From assembly GCA_029961685.1 (NCBI GenBank), contig JARWKL010000003.1, positions 17,160,884 to 17,224,883 on the forward strand: DNA of 64,000 nt, read 5' to 3'. Within the stretch, counting starts at the first letter, position 1. Every line of letters starts with the position of its first letter. This DNA comes from Aristolochia californica. Taxonomy: Eukaryota; Streptophyta; Magnoliopsida; Piperales; Aristolochiaceae. Below, piece by piece: positions 20,920-31,238 of this stretch. A model generated the notes under the pieces. It was not told where the DNA came from, searched no databases, and saw nothing but the letters and a program-made list of their open reading frames with translations. Made by a program: the position numbers and the translations under genes.

Positions 20920-22172
20920 ACTAGAATACGCTTGGTTGGCCAGACTACTTATTGAGCCCGTGAATATGCCTGGTTGGCCAGCCTACTTCTGGGCATGGCT
21001 TGGCTTTTGGAATATGTCTGTGATCATATTCCATCTTCGCGTCACCTTCTTTTATGCCTTCAAGAGTCATGACAGAAATGCTCGGAAACATCTTTGTCTC
21101 AGTAACAATTTCAGCAATACAGGCAATGAAATGAAGTTGTATTCCTTTACTTTTTGTTATGGAGATGAAAATTTGGCAAGCCTCCATAATCTCTTTTGGC
21201 ATTTTCTCCAAAACGAATAAGTCGGTGGAGTGAAGTACCATCTGTTTTATGAATCCATATGAATAAAGCATGGATGCATATTTTGAGTCTATTTCATGAC
21301 TCAGCTTCACTTGATTCCAACTGTTGCTAGACTCAGTGATGAAGAAGGGAGTGCTCATCCCTTGTCCAATTTGTTCATTCTATCTCTGGAATTGAACAGT
21401 ATGATCGGGTTCGATCTTTGAACGAACTCTGTCCACCTCTTGAGGGCGTAGCGAGGGTTCCTCGTCCGAAAGTTTTAAAGGTTTAAATTTCTTTAAAAAC
21501 TCAAACTCATTAAAACTTGTTTTATCTGGTTTATTTAGGCTTTTCAACCTTGTAAACTCAGACGGGGTAACCAATTTTGTCTTGAATGACAAGTCTATTT
21601 CCATCAGGGATGGATCTGTTAAGACTTCCTTTTCTGCTCGAGAGTGACAGGTAGAAGTCCCTAATTTCGATTTCATCAAAATCGTTAAGGTTTCCTTTCC
21701 AGTTCTAGACTGGCAGGTAGAAATACCTGATTCCCCTATCTTCAAAAAAGTCTGGGTTGTGATTTCCTTTTCATGCCTGGCATGATCGGTAGAAATCCCG
21801 GGTCGACCTGTGTTTATCAAAACACTAAAGTCATCCATCTGCTGATTAGCTGACGTTGTGGCTTTCTTTTCTCACGATGGAGATCCGATAGAAGTTCCTG
21901 AGGAGCTTGGCATATCATGCCGTTTGGTGAGTTCTTTTAACTCTTCGGTTAATTCCTTAACCTTGAGTTGTAAGAGTTCTCCACTTAACCCGTATCGGGC
22001 ACAATTCTCATGTATGTCTCCTCATTCTGGGAGAACTAAAAGACTGTCAAATAGTGACTGTAGGGTTGAGAGCAATACCGTGAGTGTGGCAATTGTTACT
22101 GCTAGGTCCGTCAGGGTGTTGCTGAGGGGATCCATTTTACCTATCTATAACACAAGAAAAATCTTCGAGTAA
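20920..22172 (-). pseudogene. pararetrovirus ORF4, duplicated copy
   Basis: A second copy of 23850-25090. The open parts (21838-21380 and 21358-20945) are longer than in the other copy. The product begins near MDPLSSTLTG-like sequence, then carries three 23-residue repeats (GISTDHARHEKE, GISTCQSRTGKE, GTSTCHSRAEKE), followed by a Lys/Glu-rich region and a C-terminal part including FISITKSKGIQLHFIACIAE. No domain recognised; its place after RNase H matches the position of a downstream ORF such as a transactivator, but that is only positional. It is joined abruptly to leader sequence at both ends (about 20920 and 22172). Confidence 0.65.
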
Positions 22173-22174
22173 CA

Positions 22175-23840
22175 GACGAAGCCTCTAATAGACTTTAACA
22201 TAGACACAGAGCGGATTATGGTACTGAAAGCACTACTGCCTGATACCAATAAATACGCACAACGAGTCTCTAGCAGACTCAACAATGGAATATAGGGTGA
22301 ACCAAGGGTGAGGGCAGTGGAACTAGATCCTAGGGATCACAACTACACACTGACTACAGGCAGCGGAAAACAATGATGACTCACACAATACTATTCATAC
22401 AGTGACACTTCATACATCCTATCATTTCGCTATCATATTACTCCTGCTTCCTACCACATGTCACTGCTATATACAAGTTTGTGTCTAATTTCATAGCTAT
22501 CTAATAGGCCCAACATGACTTCTGGTGCTACTTAGAACTTCTTCAGGGTTTGACCCTATTCCTGCCAGCTTACCACCATGTGCGCAATCCGTCAATGCGG
22601 TCCTCATGGTCTCCAGAGGGCCCCAAGCCGTTCCTATTAACCGTTGCGGCTCCATGGCTGCTTCAACAGAGTAGAGCACAACTCCGTTTCGTTTTCTACC
22701 TCAGAGCGTAGCCGAATAATTCCAAGTCTCTAGCTTCTGTCCTATTTGGCACTATTTTGATACTATTTCTTTTTGACAAGTGAACAGTAAACATGAATAG
22801 TAACTATGAATAGTAACCATGAATAGTAAAAATGAACAATACTTTTGAATAGTAACTTTGGAACAGTAAAAAACAAACACTGTGGAGATCATAGATATAG
22901 ATGTGGAACATGAATAGTAAAACAAATACTATACGAATCACAATATTACAAACATAAGAAAAATATAAAAACATTGTTCAAACAAAATAAAACAAACTAA
23001 ATACGTACCCTTAAAAAAGGGAAAGAAAACTACTTATCTACATAACTCCTGAGGTTACTGACCGTGCCACTGGTTGGTTCCCTCTTTTCTACTTAGCCAA
23101 TACGGGTGTTAAGCACATACCGTGCTTTAAGGAACTTGCTGGAGGAAGCTCACCGGAAATCGCCTTCTTCTTCTTGAATGTTCGTCGGTTTTCGAATCAG
23201 CTAATGCTTCTCCGTTTTTCGAATGTCTAAACCTCTGGAGGAGCTTCGAATTTATAGTTGAAGATCTTTCATGTCTTCCTCATTTACCCTTAATTGAAAG
23301 GTGTGTGTTTAAAGACAAAAGGTAACTTTTGTCTTTTTGGGTTATCATTTTTGCCCTTGCATTATTACCTTTCGGCACTGAAAGCATGGGTAGAAATGTC
23401 TTTTTCTCTTGTAACGTCATGATGCTGATGTGCAGGAATATTTTGTAGCCACTATTGTTGACTTGGTGTAGCCACCTTTGATGACTTTTGTAGCCACCTT
23501 TGTGGACATTTTTAGCCGCCTTTGCTAAATTTGAATTCATCTTGGGCCTTAATGGCTTCTGACTTGTTTGTTGAGATGGCTGCTGACTGCTCATTCGGAC
23601 AACTGCCTTTCTGTGCACAATCTACAGGTGTGCTCCTTTGGAAAGTCTTCTAGGCCATCTGGCAGAAGCTTTCCTTGGTTGCTTTGCTGAAGGGGATATT
23701 TCCTCTGAGGATTTTCTTCAGCGTTGCTTCGAGACTGGTCTGGATAGGTGTCAGAGTCTCTTTATAGCTTTTCGAGACGATCGTCAGTGGGACGAAGGTC
23801 TTATAAACAAAGCTTTTCCTTTTCTATATCAGCTATTGTA
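22175..23840 (-). promoter_or_regulatory. pararetrovirus promoter and leader region
   Basis: Largely non-coding. On the minus strand a TATA box CTATAAAT lies at 23250-23257. Upstream (23400-23530) are a TGACGT motif like the as-1 element of caulimovirus promoters and three copies of GTGGCTACA. An alternative TATA (GCTATAAAGAG, about 23760) sits ~20 bp below a CCACTGACG motif. Downstream leader includes a cluster of TACTATTCA-type repeats (22780-22925) and the leader end that is repeated near 20790-20900. Which TATA was used cannot be told from sequence. Confidence 0.5.
22780..22925 (-). repeat. TACTATTCA repeat cluster in viral leader
   Basis: On the plus strand GAATAGTAA or GAACAGTAA occurs about eight times, several at 14-bp spacing (CATGAATAGTAAC units). 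Low-complexity leader sequence. Confidence 0.75.
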
Positions 23841-23849
23841 GGAGCTGTA

Positions 23850-25046
23850 TCAGGTTCTTGAGCCCGTGAATACGCCTAGATGGCCAGACTACTTCTGGGC
23901 ATGGCTTGGCTTTTGGAACATGTCTGGGATCATATTCCATCTTCGCGTTACCTTCTTTTATGCCTTAAAGAGTCATGACAGAAATACTCGGAAACACCTT
24001 TGTGTCAGTAACAATTTCAGCAATACAGGAAATGAAATGAAGTCGAATTCCTTTACTCTTTGTTATGGAGATGAAACTTTTGCAAGCCTCCATAATTTCT
24101 TTTGGAATTTTCTCAAAAATGGATAAGTCAGTGGAGTGAAGTACCATCAGTTTTATGAATCCATATGAATAAAGCATGGATGTATATTTTGAGTCTATTT
24201 CATGACTCAGCTTCACTTGATTCCAGCTGTTGCTAGACTCAGTGGTGAAGAAGGGAGTGTTCATCCCTTGTCCAATTTATTCATTCCATCTCTGGAATTG
24301 AACAGTATGATCGGATTTGATCTTTGAATGAACACTGTCCACCTTTTGAGGGCGTAGCAAGGGTTCCTCAGACATAATGTCCGAAAGTTTTAAAGGTTTA
24401 AATTTGTTTAAAAACTCAAATTCATTAAAACTTGTTTTATCTAGTTTATTTAGGCTTTTCAACCTTGTAAACTCACATGGGGTAACCAATTTTGTCTTGA
24501 ATGATTTATCATTACTAGAAAAGTCCGTTTCCATCAGGGATGGATCCGTTAAGACCTCCTTTTCAGCTCGAGACTGACAGGTAGAAGTCCTTGATTTCGT
24601 TTTCATCGAAATCGTTAAGGTTTCCTTTCTAGCTCTATACTGGCAGGTAGAAATCTCTTATTCCCCTATCTTCAGAGAAAACTTGGTTGTGATTTCCTTT
24701 TCATGCCTGGCATGATCGATAGAAATCTCGGGTCGACCTGTGTTTATCAAAACACTAAAGTCATCCATCTTCTGATGAGCTGATGTTGTGACTTCCTTTT
24801 CTCACGATGGAGGAGCTTGGCATATCATGCCGTTTGGTGAGTTCTTTTAACTCTTTGGTTAATTCCTTAACCTTGAGTTGTAAGAGTTCTCCACTTAACC
24901 CGTATCGGGCACAATTCTCATGTATGTCTCCTCATTCCGAGAGAACTAAAAGACTGTCGAATAGTGACTGTAGGGTTGAGAGAAACACCGTGAGTGTGGT
25001 AATTGCTCCTGCTAGGCCCGTCAGGGTGCTGCTGAGGGGATCCATT
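23850..25046 (-). pseudogene. pararetrovirus ORF4, original copy
   Basis: Begins at ATG 25046 (product start MDPLSSTLTGLAG), overlapping or abutting the end of the polymerase frame. It contains a Leu-rich N-terminus, the same three 23-residue repeats as the duplicated copy but broken by stops, and the C-terminal open part 24264-23965 (NSWNQVKLSHEIDSKY). Function unknown. It lies between RNase H and the promoter region in genome order. Confidence 0.65.
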
Positions 25047-25049
25047 TTA

Positions 25050-25345
25050 CCTGTCTGTAACACAAGAAAATTCTCGAGTAAGAGTATCAGGTAAACAATT
25101 TTTATCTCCTTTAATGTGTTCAACAGTAAAAGAGAATTGGAAGAACAATTGCTGCCAACGGAGTAATCTACCACGACAAAGTGAATCTTCTAAATTTCTT
25201 GTCATAAAATCGACAAAATTTTTATAGTCAGTTCATACCAGAAATTCTTTGGGAGCAAGATAAATATAAAACTTTTTTATCCCATTTTTTACTGCTAAAA
25301 TTTATTTTTCAGAAGAATGATAGATTGTTTTAGCAGATGAAAATG
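25050..25345 (-). pseudogene. pol: pararetrovirus RNase H end
   Basis: Continues the polymerase frame: TDYKNFVDFMTRN, then the family-typical closing segment with FTVEHIKGDKN and LTREFSC, with a stop shortly after. RNase H removes RNA from the DNA hybrid during reverse transcription. At least two internal stops. Confidence 0.75.
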
Positions 25346-26323
25346 TTCCTAATGTATATTTGCATATTCTCTGAGAATCATTGATTTTGTATTTTAGGAC
25401 TGCTGTCCAAGTATGATCCGAGGCGTCAGTTTCTAAAATCAGTTTTGCATCTGGATCTAGTAGAGTTAACACCAGGAGGTGTTTCATCATTTGTTTGATC
25501 CTGAGTACTTCTAGACTATCAGTGGGTTTCCATTCCCATTTGATGTATTTCTTTAGTTTATTTTGAAAGGGTTTCCTAATTTCTGCTAAATTCTTTATGA
25601 ATTGTTCAGCATATGTTAGGCATCCTAAGAAATGTTGAAGTTGTTTTATATCTTCAATTTCATTTGGAAAAGCTGTTAGTTTTTCCATAATATGATTTTG
25701 GAGGATGATTTCTCCTTATGAGATGTTTAGACCTAAGAAATCTATCTTGATTTTAAATAACTCTGATTTCTTTTTGCTGAGTGCTATCCCAACATTTTTT
25801 AAGGCATTTAATACCTTAAGTAATTGCTCTTTATGTTGATCCTTGGTTTCTGAAAAGACTAGGATGTAATCTACATAAACTAAGCAAAATTTAAAGAATG
25901 GTATGAGGATATTGTCCATTCTTCTTTGAAGTATGTTGGGTGCTTGTTTTAACCTGAAGGCATTACAAGCCACTCATAATGTCCTGAAGGACAACTGAAT
26001 GCAGTCAAGGGCATAGCTCTTTCGGTTAGACGAATTTGCCAAAACCCGGATTTGCAATCAAATTTAGAAAACCATTGTTTTCCTCTGATGGCCACTATTA
26101 ATCTTTCTTTGTTAGGAAGATAGTAGCCATCCATTTTTGTGGCTTCAATAACCTTTTTATAGTTAATGACTATTCTAGCTATTCCACGTTTTATCTCTAC
26201 ATGATTCCGAACCAAGAAAGCAGGAGATGTATGTGGAGAATAACTTGCATGAATTAAACCTTGATTTAGCAAGTCATTTATCTGTGTTGAGAATTCTTCA
26301 ACATTAGAAGGAGTGTAAACCAT
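25302..26323 (-). pseudogene. pol: pararetrovirus reverse transcriptase
   Basis: Three overlapping open stretches (26323-25949, 25973-25716, 25688-25302) together give a Caulimoviridae RT: the SPHTSPAFLVRNH entry, FSKFDCKSGFWQIRL, AFSCPSGHYEWLVMPSG, then KFCLVYVDYILVFS, FLGLNIS, LQHFLGCLTYAEQFI and the RNase H start ILETDASDHTW. The catalytic YVDD reads YVDY, losing the second Asp. Two frame changes. Closest in style to the viral RT-RNase H, clearly different from the copia and gypsy copies in this window. Confidence 0.88.
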
Positions 26324-26476
26324 AGGGTTTTCTCGGATTTCTTTGTCAGGATCAAGAAGTTCGAGGTCGGCATATGGTTTTTTTTTATTCCACCATTCTA
26401 AGGGTTTCTCAGAACAAGTGGATTCTAGAAGCTGCTGAACTTCATCTGATTCGCAGGATTCAGCAAGGAGTAGAGT

Positions 26477-27016
26477 TTATAAGGGAGGAATCTCATCACC
26501 ACACATGCTGCATTTTTTGAAGACTTGATGGAGAACATCTCCATTGCCAGAAATGGCAAAGGCTTCAGTGGGTTTTACTGCGTAGACAAATACAGCAGAA
26601 TGATCAATTTCGCGTCGAGTGCGACATCGAAGTTTATAGTAGGATAGTGTTTGCTTTATAAGGGCATGAAACATGAGCCATTCAATTTTGAGGACTAAAT
26701 CTGGTCCTGAGTTTATGTTTGGTCTTAAACTAATGAGTTTTGGGATCATAAACTTTTAACCTCCAATGTCGAGATGAATGTTTTGGGCTTCTGCAGGAAG
26801 TGAAATATTTTCTCCTGAGCTGACTGTTACTTGAAGGGGTACTTCAAGTGATTTCCATAGATCCGTGGGAAGTAGATTTTGTCTGGCTTGGCAATATGAT
26901 CTTCTTGTATCTACGAGAGCTTGTATATGGAATTTGATATATCGGGGTAGTTTAAGCATGACCGTGATATAAGAATTTTCAGAAGCAACATGCTCTGCGT
27001 TTATGCGGATACTCAT
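26477..27016 (-). pseudogene. pol: pararetrovirus aspartic protease
   Basis: Two open stretches in succession. The first holds FHIQALVDTRRSYC, where the protease active site should read DTG, so Gly is replaced by Arg. The second continues with MIPKLISLRPNINSGPDLVL, the flap and core sequence of caulimovirid proteases. Located between the zinc knuckle of the coat region and RT, as in the family. Confidence 0.75.
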
Positions 27017-27155
27017 TCAGAGAAGGAGCCTGAGGAGTCCGACATGTTCTCTCAGTTTTTCGGAGAGGAGGACTCAGTTTCTAGATGAAGTTCATATACT
27101 TCATCATCTGACTGGATGTCATCATAATGGATGATTTCCAATCCATTTTCTTCGG

Positions 27156-28127
27156 CTAGTAACATATAAGTACTGTACCACCGTTGTTGTTTATCATTTG
27201 AACAATCTTTTGCAAAATGTCCTTCTTTTTGGCATATCCAGCATTAACATTTGCTTGGGGTTTTCCCTTTTGGGCAATATGCATTTGACCCTTTACTGGA
27301 TGTGGTAGGGCCAAAATTTGTTCTTTTTCTAAAGTATCTCTTTTTAGGAGTATACCTAGTTGTAGAGCTTTTTTGTATCCTAAATTTGTTCCATTGAAAA
27401 TTCTTAGGATATTTTCTTTGCTTATGGGAGGTGGTTTTACAACCATAAGCTCCTACATTTTTGTTTTGGTTTGAACAACATAATGTTTGTTTATTTTCCT
27501 TACTACTTTTCTTTTGTAGTTTTTGGGCTTCACAAATATTTGCCAACATGTCTTGTACAAATCTGTGGCTTCTTCCTAACGTGTCAAAGTTTAGGAAATT
27601 ATCCATGGTTAGCTACCAAGTTCTGGATTATTTTGCCAATATTTTGTAATGTAGTCTTTTTCAGATACATGTGCAAAAGGTTCTGGCAATTTTGCATAAA
27701 AGATTAACAGATAAGGTTTCTAATCTTCTTTTTACAGTTTATAGAAGTAGCTTGCAAATTCGTAATAATACTTCTCATAGAAACAATTGTTACATATTTG
27801 TAACTTGTTTAATTTCTGAAGAGTTTCTAAACATTTTCTTTGTTTAGTACTCTCATTGTAAGCTTCTAGGGTTGGATGTATTCCTTGAAATTCCTTTGAT
27901 ATCTTAGCCACTAATCCTTTCAAGATATTGGCTATCGATATTGAGGTATTAGCTCGTTTTTGGTCTTCGGGAAGGTTGTCCCACCAATGAGCTACATTAC
28001 CCTGTAAAGCATGGGTAAAGAAATTAAATGCTGACTCTTTGTTCCAAGATTCATGCATATTTGCAGCATTGCTCATGCTTCTTTCCCATTCTTTAAGGAC
28101 TTTTTCTCCATCCTTGGGGCAATCCAA
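27156..28127 (-). pseudogene. pararetrovirus coat protein region with zinc knuckle
   Basis: The open part 28127-27732 carries ESAFNFFTHALQGNVAHWW and ISKEFQGIH, typical of caulimovirid capsids. It is followed across stops by a KLPEPF segment, a basic stretch and a zinc knuckle CQKEGHFAKDC (CX2CX4HX4C with the CWIC half) near 27220-27250. A stop codon lies two residues before the knuckle. The coat protein packages viral DNA and the knuckle binds the RNA. Confidence 0.75.
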
Positions 28128-28129
28128 GT

Positions 28130-28980
28130 TGAGATAAAATCCAAAAGGGTTTATGCTATATATAGACGAGTGTCCCTTAGTAGCATTTGAAGGATCGACA
28201 TTTGTGTATTTTGTCGAATACCTTTGTCCGCCCAGGGATATTTTGGAGTGGGAGAAACTTTCTCATTCTTGCAGGTGAACCGCAGTACGATTTCAAAAGT
28301 TATCTTGAGAGCTATCTTCCATGTGGGTGTCTCGTACCCTTGATGTTTCTACTTCAAAATGGTTGTTACCACGAAGCATTCAAAATCTTTTACCAAGATC
28401 ATCTGCCTTTTTGTCTTCACCACCTGTCTTTGTTTTCTTGGTATTTTCTTCTGCAACTTCATCAGATTCCCAGGCCTCTGGTTCACTGTCGTGTTGCTCT
28501 TGTTGTTTACTAGAGGAAGGTTTTTCCTCTTGAACATAATAAATTGGTTGGCTACCAAAATATTATATTCTGCTTAAACTTCATCATCGGTGGAGGATGA
28601 TGCTTTGGAAACGATCCTAAAAACAGGTGGTGCTGGATCCTTTTTTCTAGGTGTTATGCATGGTGTTGCTAGGTACACTAGGTTTTTAAGCATCCGGTGA
28701 TGTCAGGAAGGCCTAATGGTAATGGAGTTTCCATATCCATTAAATAGAAAAAAATCATCCATTTGAACAAAGCCAAGATGTTTAACTTTTGTTTAATTTT
28801 TTTGATCTTGCATCGTTGTCTATGGATGCGATTCGTATATCTTTCCCAATGGAAATAGTACATTTCCATGGAATAGATTGTATCATCTTTAGGTTGAAGC
28901 ATGTTTCTTAGTAAGAGAGTGAAGGCAAGGCCATCTCTCTTTCTTTGTAAATGATCTAAAAGTGTTTGCCTATAGATCAT
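28130..28980 (-). pseudogene. pararetrovirus uncharacterised region before coat
   Basis: Open stretches 28980-28678 and 28558-28349 (for example IYSMEMYYFHWERYT and METPLPLGLPDIT) with many stops between. By position this could be the movement protein or the N-terminal coat region, but I cannot identify a diagnostic motif. Confidence 0.45.
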
Positions 28981-29300
28981 CTATTTCGGGATGCTGTCCA
29001 TGCTTGTTCAGCATCTTCCTTTGTCTGGATTTTTCTGTGAGAATTTCCGGGAAATCCTATGACTTGTGCTTGGGCTTCTTCCCAACTGTCATATATTCCT
29101 GTTTCTCTTCCTATGAAGACAACATACCAGTATTTTGTTTTTTCTGATTTTCTGTATGTAGTTGTAGAGGCTTCTCCTGTTGAAGCGATGTCTACAGGTT
29201 GAGATACGGTTTCTTCTTGGGTCATTTTGTAGATCTCTCTTTGCAAAATGATAACCAAATCTTCTAAGAATTGCTTAGATAGCATATTCTTGAAGTTCAA
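28977..29300 (-). pseudogene. pararetrovirus ORF2 with viroplasmin-like domain
   Basis: Contains YWYVVFIGRETGIYDSWEEA followed by AQVIGFPGNSHRKIQTKEDA, the pattern of the small caulimovirus viroplasmin / RNase H1 hybrid-binding domain, which binds nucleic acid. The domain spans most of the second half of a 107-residue product. In cauliflower mosaic virus this domain is in the downstream transactivator; here it is in a 5' ORF. The stop after TASRNR may be natural or a break. Confidence 0.7.
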
Positions 29301-29601
29301 GTTGTTTAATCCTGATTTGATGTTTCAGGTCTTTGATAACTCGTTTTAATCCTTCTGGACCGAGTCCTAAGAATCATCCATCTCGGATTATCCTTCTTCC
29401 TTCATTGTTATAATCTACAACTAAAGGATTTTCTTCTAACTCTTTGAGTTTGGCTTGAACTCGTAAGAGTCGATCTTTTAATTGTCGAATCCAAACCTTC
29501 TGGAATTCGATTTGATTATCATACCTTCTGGTTATGATATATTCTCGCAGTCGCGAATATTTTATAAGTCTTATCGCTGGATTAGACCTATTTTGTTCCA
29601 T
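29283..29601 (-). pseudogene. pararetrovirus ORF1
   Basis: First ORF after the primer-binding site. Product begins MEQNRSNPAIRLIKYSRLRE and continues as a charged helical protein (QLKDRLLRVQAKLKELEEN), with a TGA after about 75 residues, then readable on to LKHQIRIKQLELQE. Likely coiled coil; function unknown. It slightly overlaps the start of ORF2, as is usual for compact viral genomes. Confidence 0.6.
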
Positions 29602-29724
29602 ATTGGAAGTTTTGGATTTTTGTACATTTGTTCCTTACAAATGTTACATGGGATGTGACTGGTTTGGGTTGTAACTGTTTGGGAGTATGTATACCTAAAC
29701 AGAAAGAAGTCAAAGCTAATCTTT

Positions 29725-29797
29725 GATTCTTTACTCATACTTATGCCAGGAAACTGATTTCATGGCTCTGATACCATTTAGAACCGACGAAGCCTCT
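29725..29797 (-). repeat. terminal direct repeat of the pararetrovirus, right copy
   Basis: Partner of 20717-20790, including a second primer-binding site (29760-29776, TGGTATCAGAGCCATG plus one mismatch). Confidence 0.88.
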
Positions 29798-29810
29798 AAT
29801 AGGCTTCGTC
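29786..29810. repeat. perfect hairpin at viral fold-back junction
   Basis: GACGAAGCC and GGCTTCGTC form 9-bp arms around a 7-base loop TCTAATA. To its left the leader is in viral orientation, to its right (to 29883) the same leader is inverted, so the hairpin marks the turn. Confidence 0.85.
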
Positions 29811-29883
29811 AGAGACTCGTTGTGCATGTTTATTGGTATCAGACAATAGTGCTTTCGGTACCATAATCCGCTGTGTGTCTGTG

Positions 29884-30152
29884 GAGTTAGAAGGAAATTA
29901 GGATTGAATGTAAACTGGTACGAGAACTCTACCTCCTCCTCTCCTATAAATAGAGAGGTTGTAATTCGGAATTGATAAAGTCACACATTCAATCCCGAGT
30001 TGGTTCTCTCTCTACCTCTCCTAACTTGACGCAGCTCACACTTTTCCTTTTTATTTTTTCTCTTCTCTACCGAGAGCATTCCTTCCCTTTTCTCATTTTT
30101 ATTTATTTTTTCTCTTGTTCATGATCATGGAAAAAAGATCCTAAATTCAACA
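29884..30152 (+). repeat. 5' LTR of copia B, second part
   Basis: Resumes the LTR at GAGTTAGAAGG; matches the 3' LTR from about 34758 to its end. TATA box TATAAATAGAG near 29946. Ends AATTCAACA. Confidence 0.9.
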
Positions 30153-30164
30153 TGGTATCAGGGC
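30153..30164 (+). other. primer-binding site of copia B
   Basis: TGGTATCAGGGC, one mismatch from the initiator tRNA-Met site, directly after the LTR. Confidence 0.85.
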
Positions 30165-30635
30165 AACATATTTAGGATCCCTCGACAAAGGCATGCTCTA
30201 GAGAAGTGATGATCAACACCACTCAAAGAAGGCTCTTGTATAAAGGAAGAACACTAGCCAAGAGATAAGTGTGCAATTTTTTTTTTTTATGCTACTGGTT
30301 TTCATTTTTAGATGATGATTCAAGGAGGAATATGTGAATGCTTTTATCTTATTATGTTATGAATATGCATACCCCTCTATCTAGAAGGGGCTATCAAAAC
30401 AATTTTATCGGTTTGGAAATTCTATTTGCTGAGACCAATCCATACTCAGATTATTGAATTTTTTTTCATGGGATAAGATTTTCATGATAATAGAAGATTT
30501 ATATTGAGACTCTTATGAGTGGTTTTTTGTAAAAAAAATATTTAGCATTGATACTATATTTACATATACCGAGTTGATTGAACAAGTGCTACTTGGTGAT
30601 ATTATTTGATGTTTTTTGAAGAAGAAGAGCCTATC
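30165..30635 (+). other. untranslated leader of copia B
   Basis: No coding frame; related to the leaders of A, C and J. Contains a short T run near 30280. Confidence 0.65.
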
Positions 30636-31230
30636 ATGGCTGATGAGAATATGAATATCAAAGGTGATTTACCGAGAATCACCACCATACCCTTACGTAG
30701 GGTATCAAATTTTATGAGTTGGTCAACCTCAGTTAGGAGGTTTCTCATAATCAAAAACCTACTTGGTCACCTCACTACCCGAGGACCACCTATTGATGAA
30801 GATGATATTTTTTATATGAAATGGCTGAAGAAGGATACTTTTGGTAATTGGTTGGCTGATAAATAGCATGGAAGCACATGTCTCTAGTAATTTTATTCAT
30901 CTTGAGACTGCTAAACATATTTGGGAGACATGTACTAAACTATATTCAAGCCCTGATACACTGCATAGACCCTATAGTGCTGGTAGAACAGATGATATTA
31001 AATGCACTCATTGTAAATTTTGGGGCCACACTATAGACCAGTGTCGTTATAGGGCATGCACTTACTATGGTAGATATGGCCACTATAAATAAATATGTAC
31101 AAGGCTAATGACAATTCAGAATCAACAAGGGCTAATCAAGCCCTCATTAGTGATGCGCAAGCAGACCATGCCTCAATACCAGCAGCACAACAAATTATTA
31201 CTGATGAAGAGTATGAATTATTTTAGAAAA
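30636..31230 (+). pseudogene. gag: copia B gag, internally deleted
   Basis: Begins at ATG 30636 (MADENMNIKGDLPRITTIPL), with VSNFMSWSTSVRRFLIIKNL and PPIDEDDIFYMKWLKKDTF. A frameshift at about 30850 leads to GWLINSMEAHVSSNFIHLET. After SPDTLHRPY the frame jumps to the zinc knuckle CTHCKFWGHTIDQC, so most of the capsid C-terminal half present in C and J is deleted. A second knuckle is damaged (CTYYGRYGHYK-stop). Confidence 0.8.
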
Positions 31231-31238
31231 TAAAGACC

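Larger units (their letters stand above)
20717..29883 (-). mobile_element. endogenous pararetrovirus (Caulimoviridae)
   Basis: A minus-strand viral genome copy of ~9.2 kb. Order in coding direction: inverted leader fragment, leader end with tRNA-Met primer-binding site, ORF1, ORF2, coat region, protease-RT-RNase H, ORF4, promoter/leader, a second ORF4 copy, leader end, primer-binding site. A ~72-bp direct repeat at both ends shows more than one genome unit. No LTRs, no integrase and no target duplication; about 16 bp of host LTR are missing at the site. This fits capture by end-joining repair. Every gene is broken by stops or shifts. Removing the internal duplication leaves about 7.7 kb, within the family range. 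Genus not assigned. Confidence 0.88.

Noticed and set aside
20717..29883. An infectious or intact viral copy
   Set aside because: All reading frames carry stops or shifts, RT has YVDY, the protease site is changed and the gene order is rearranged.
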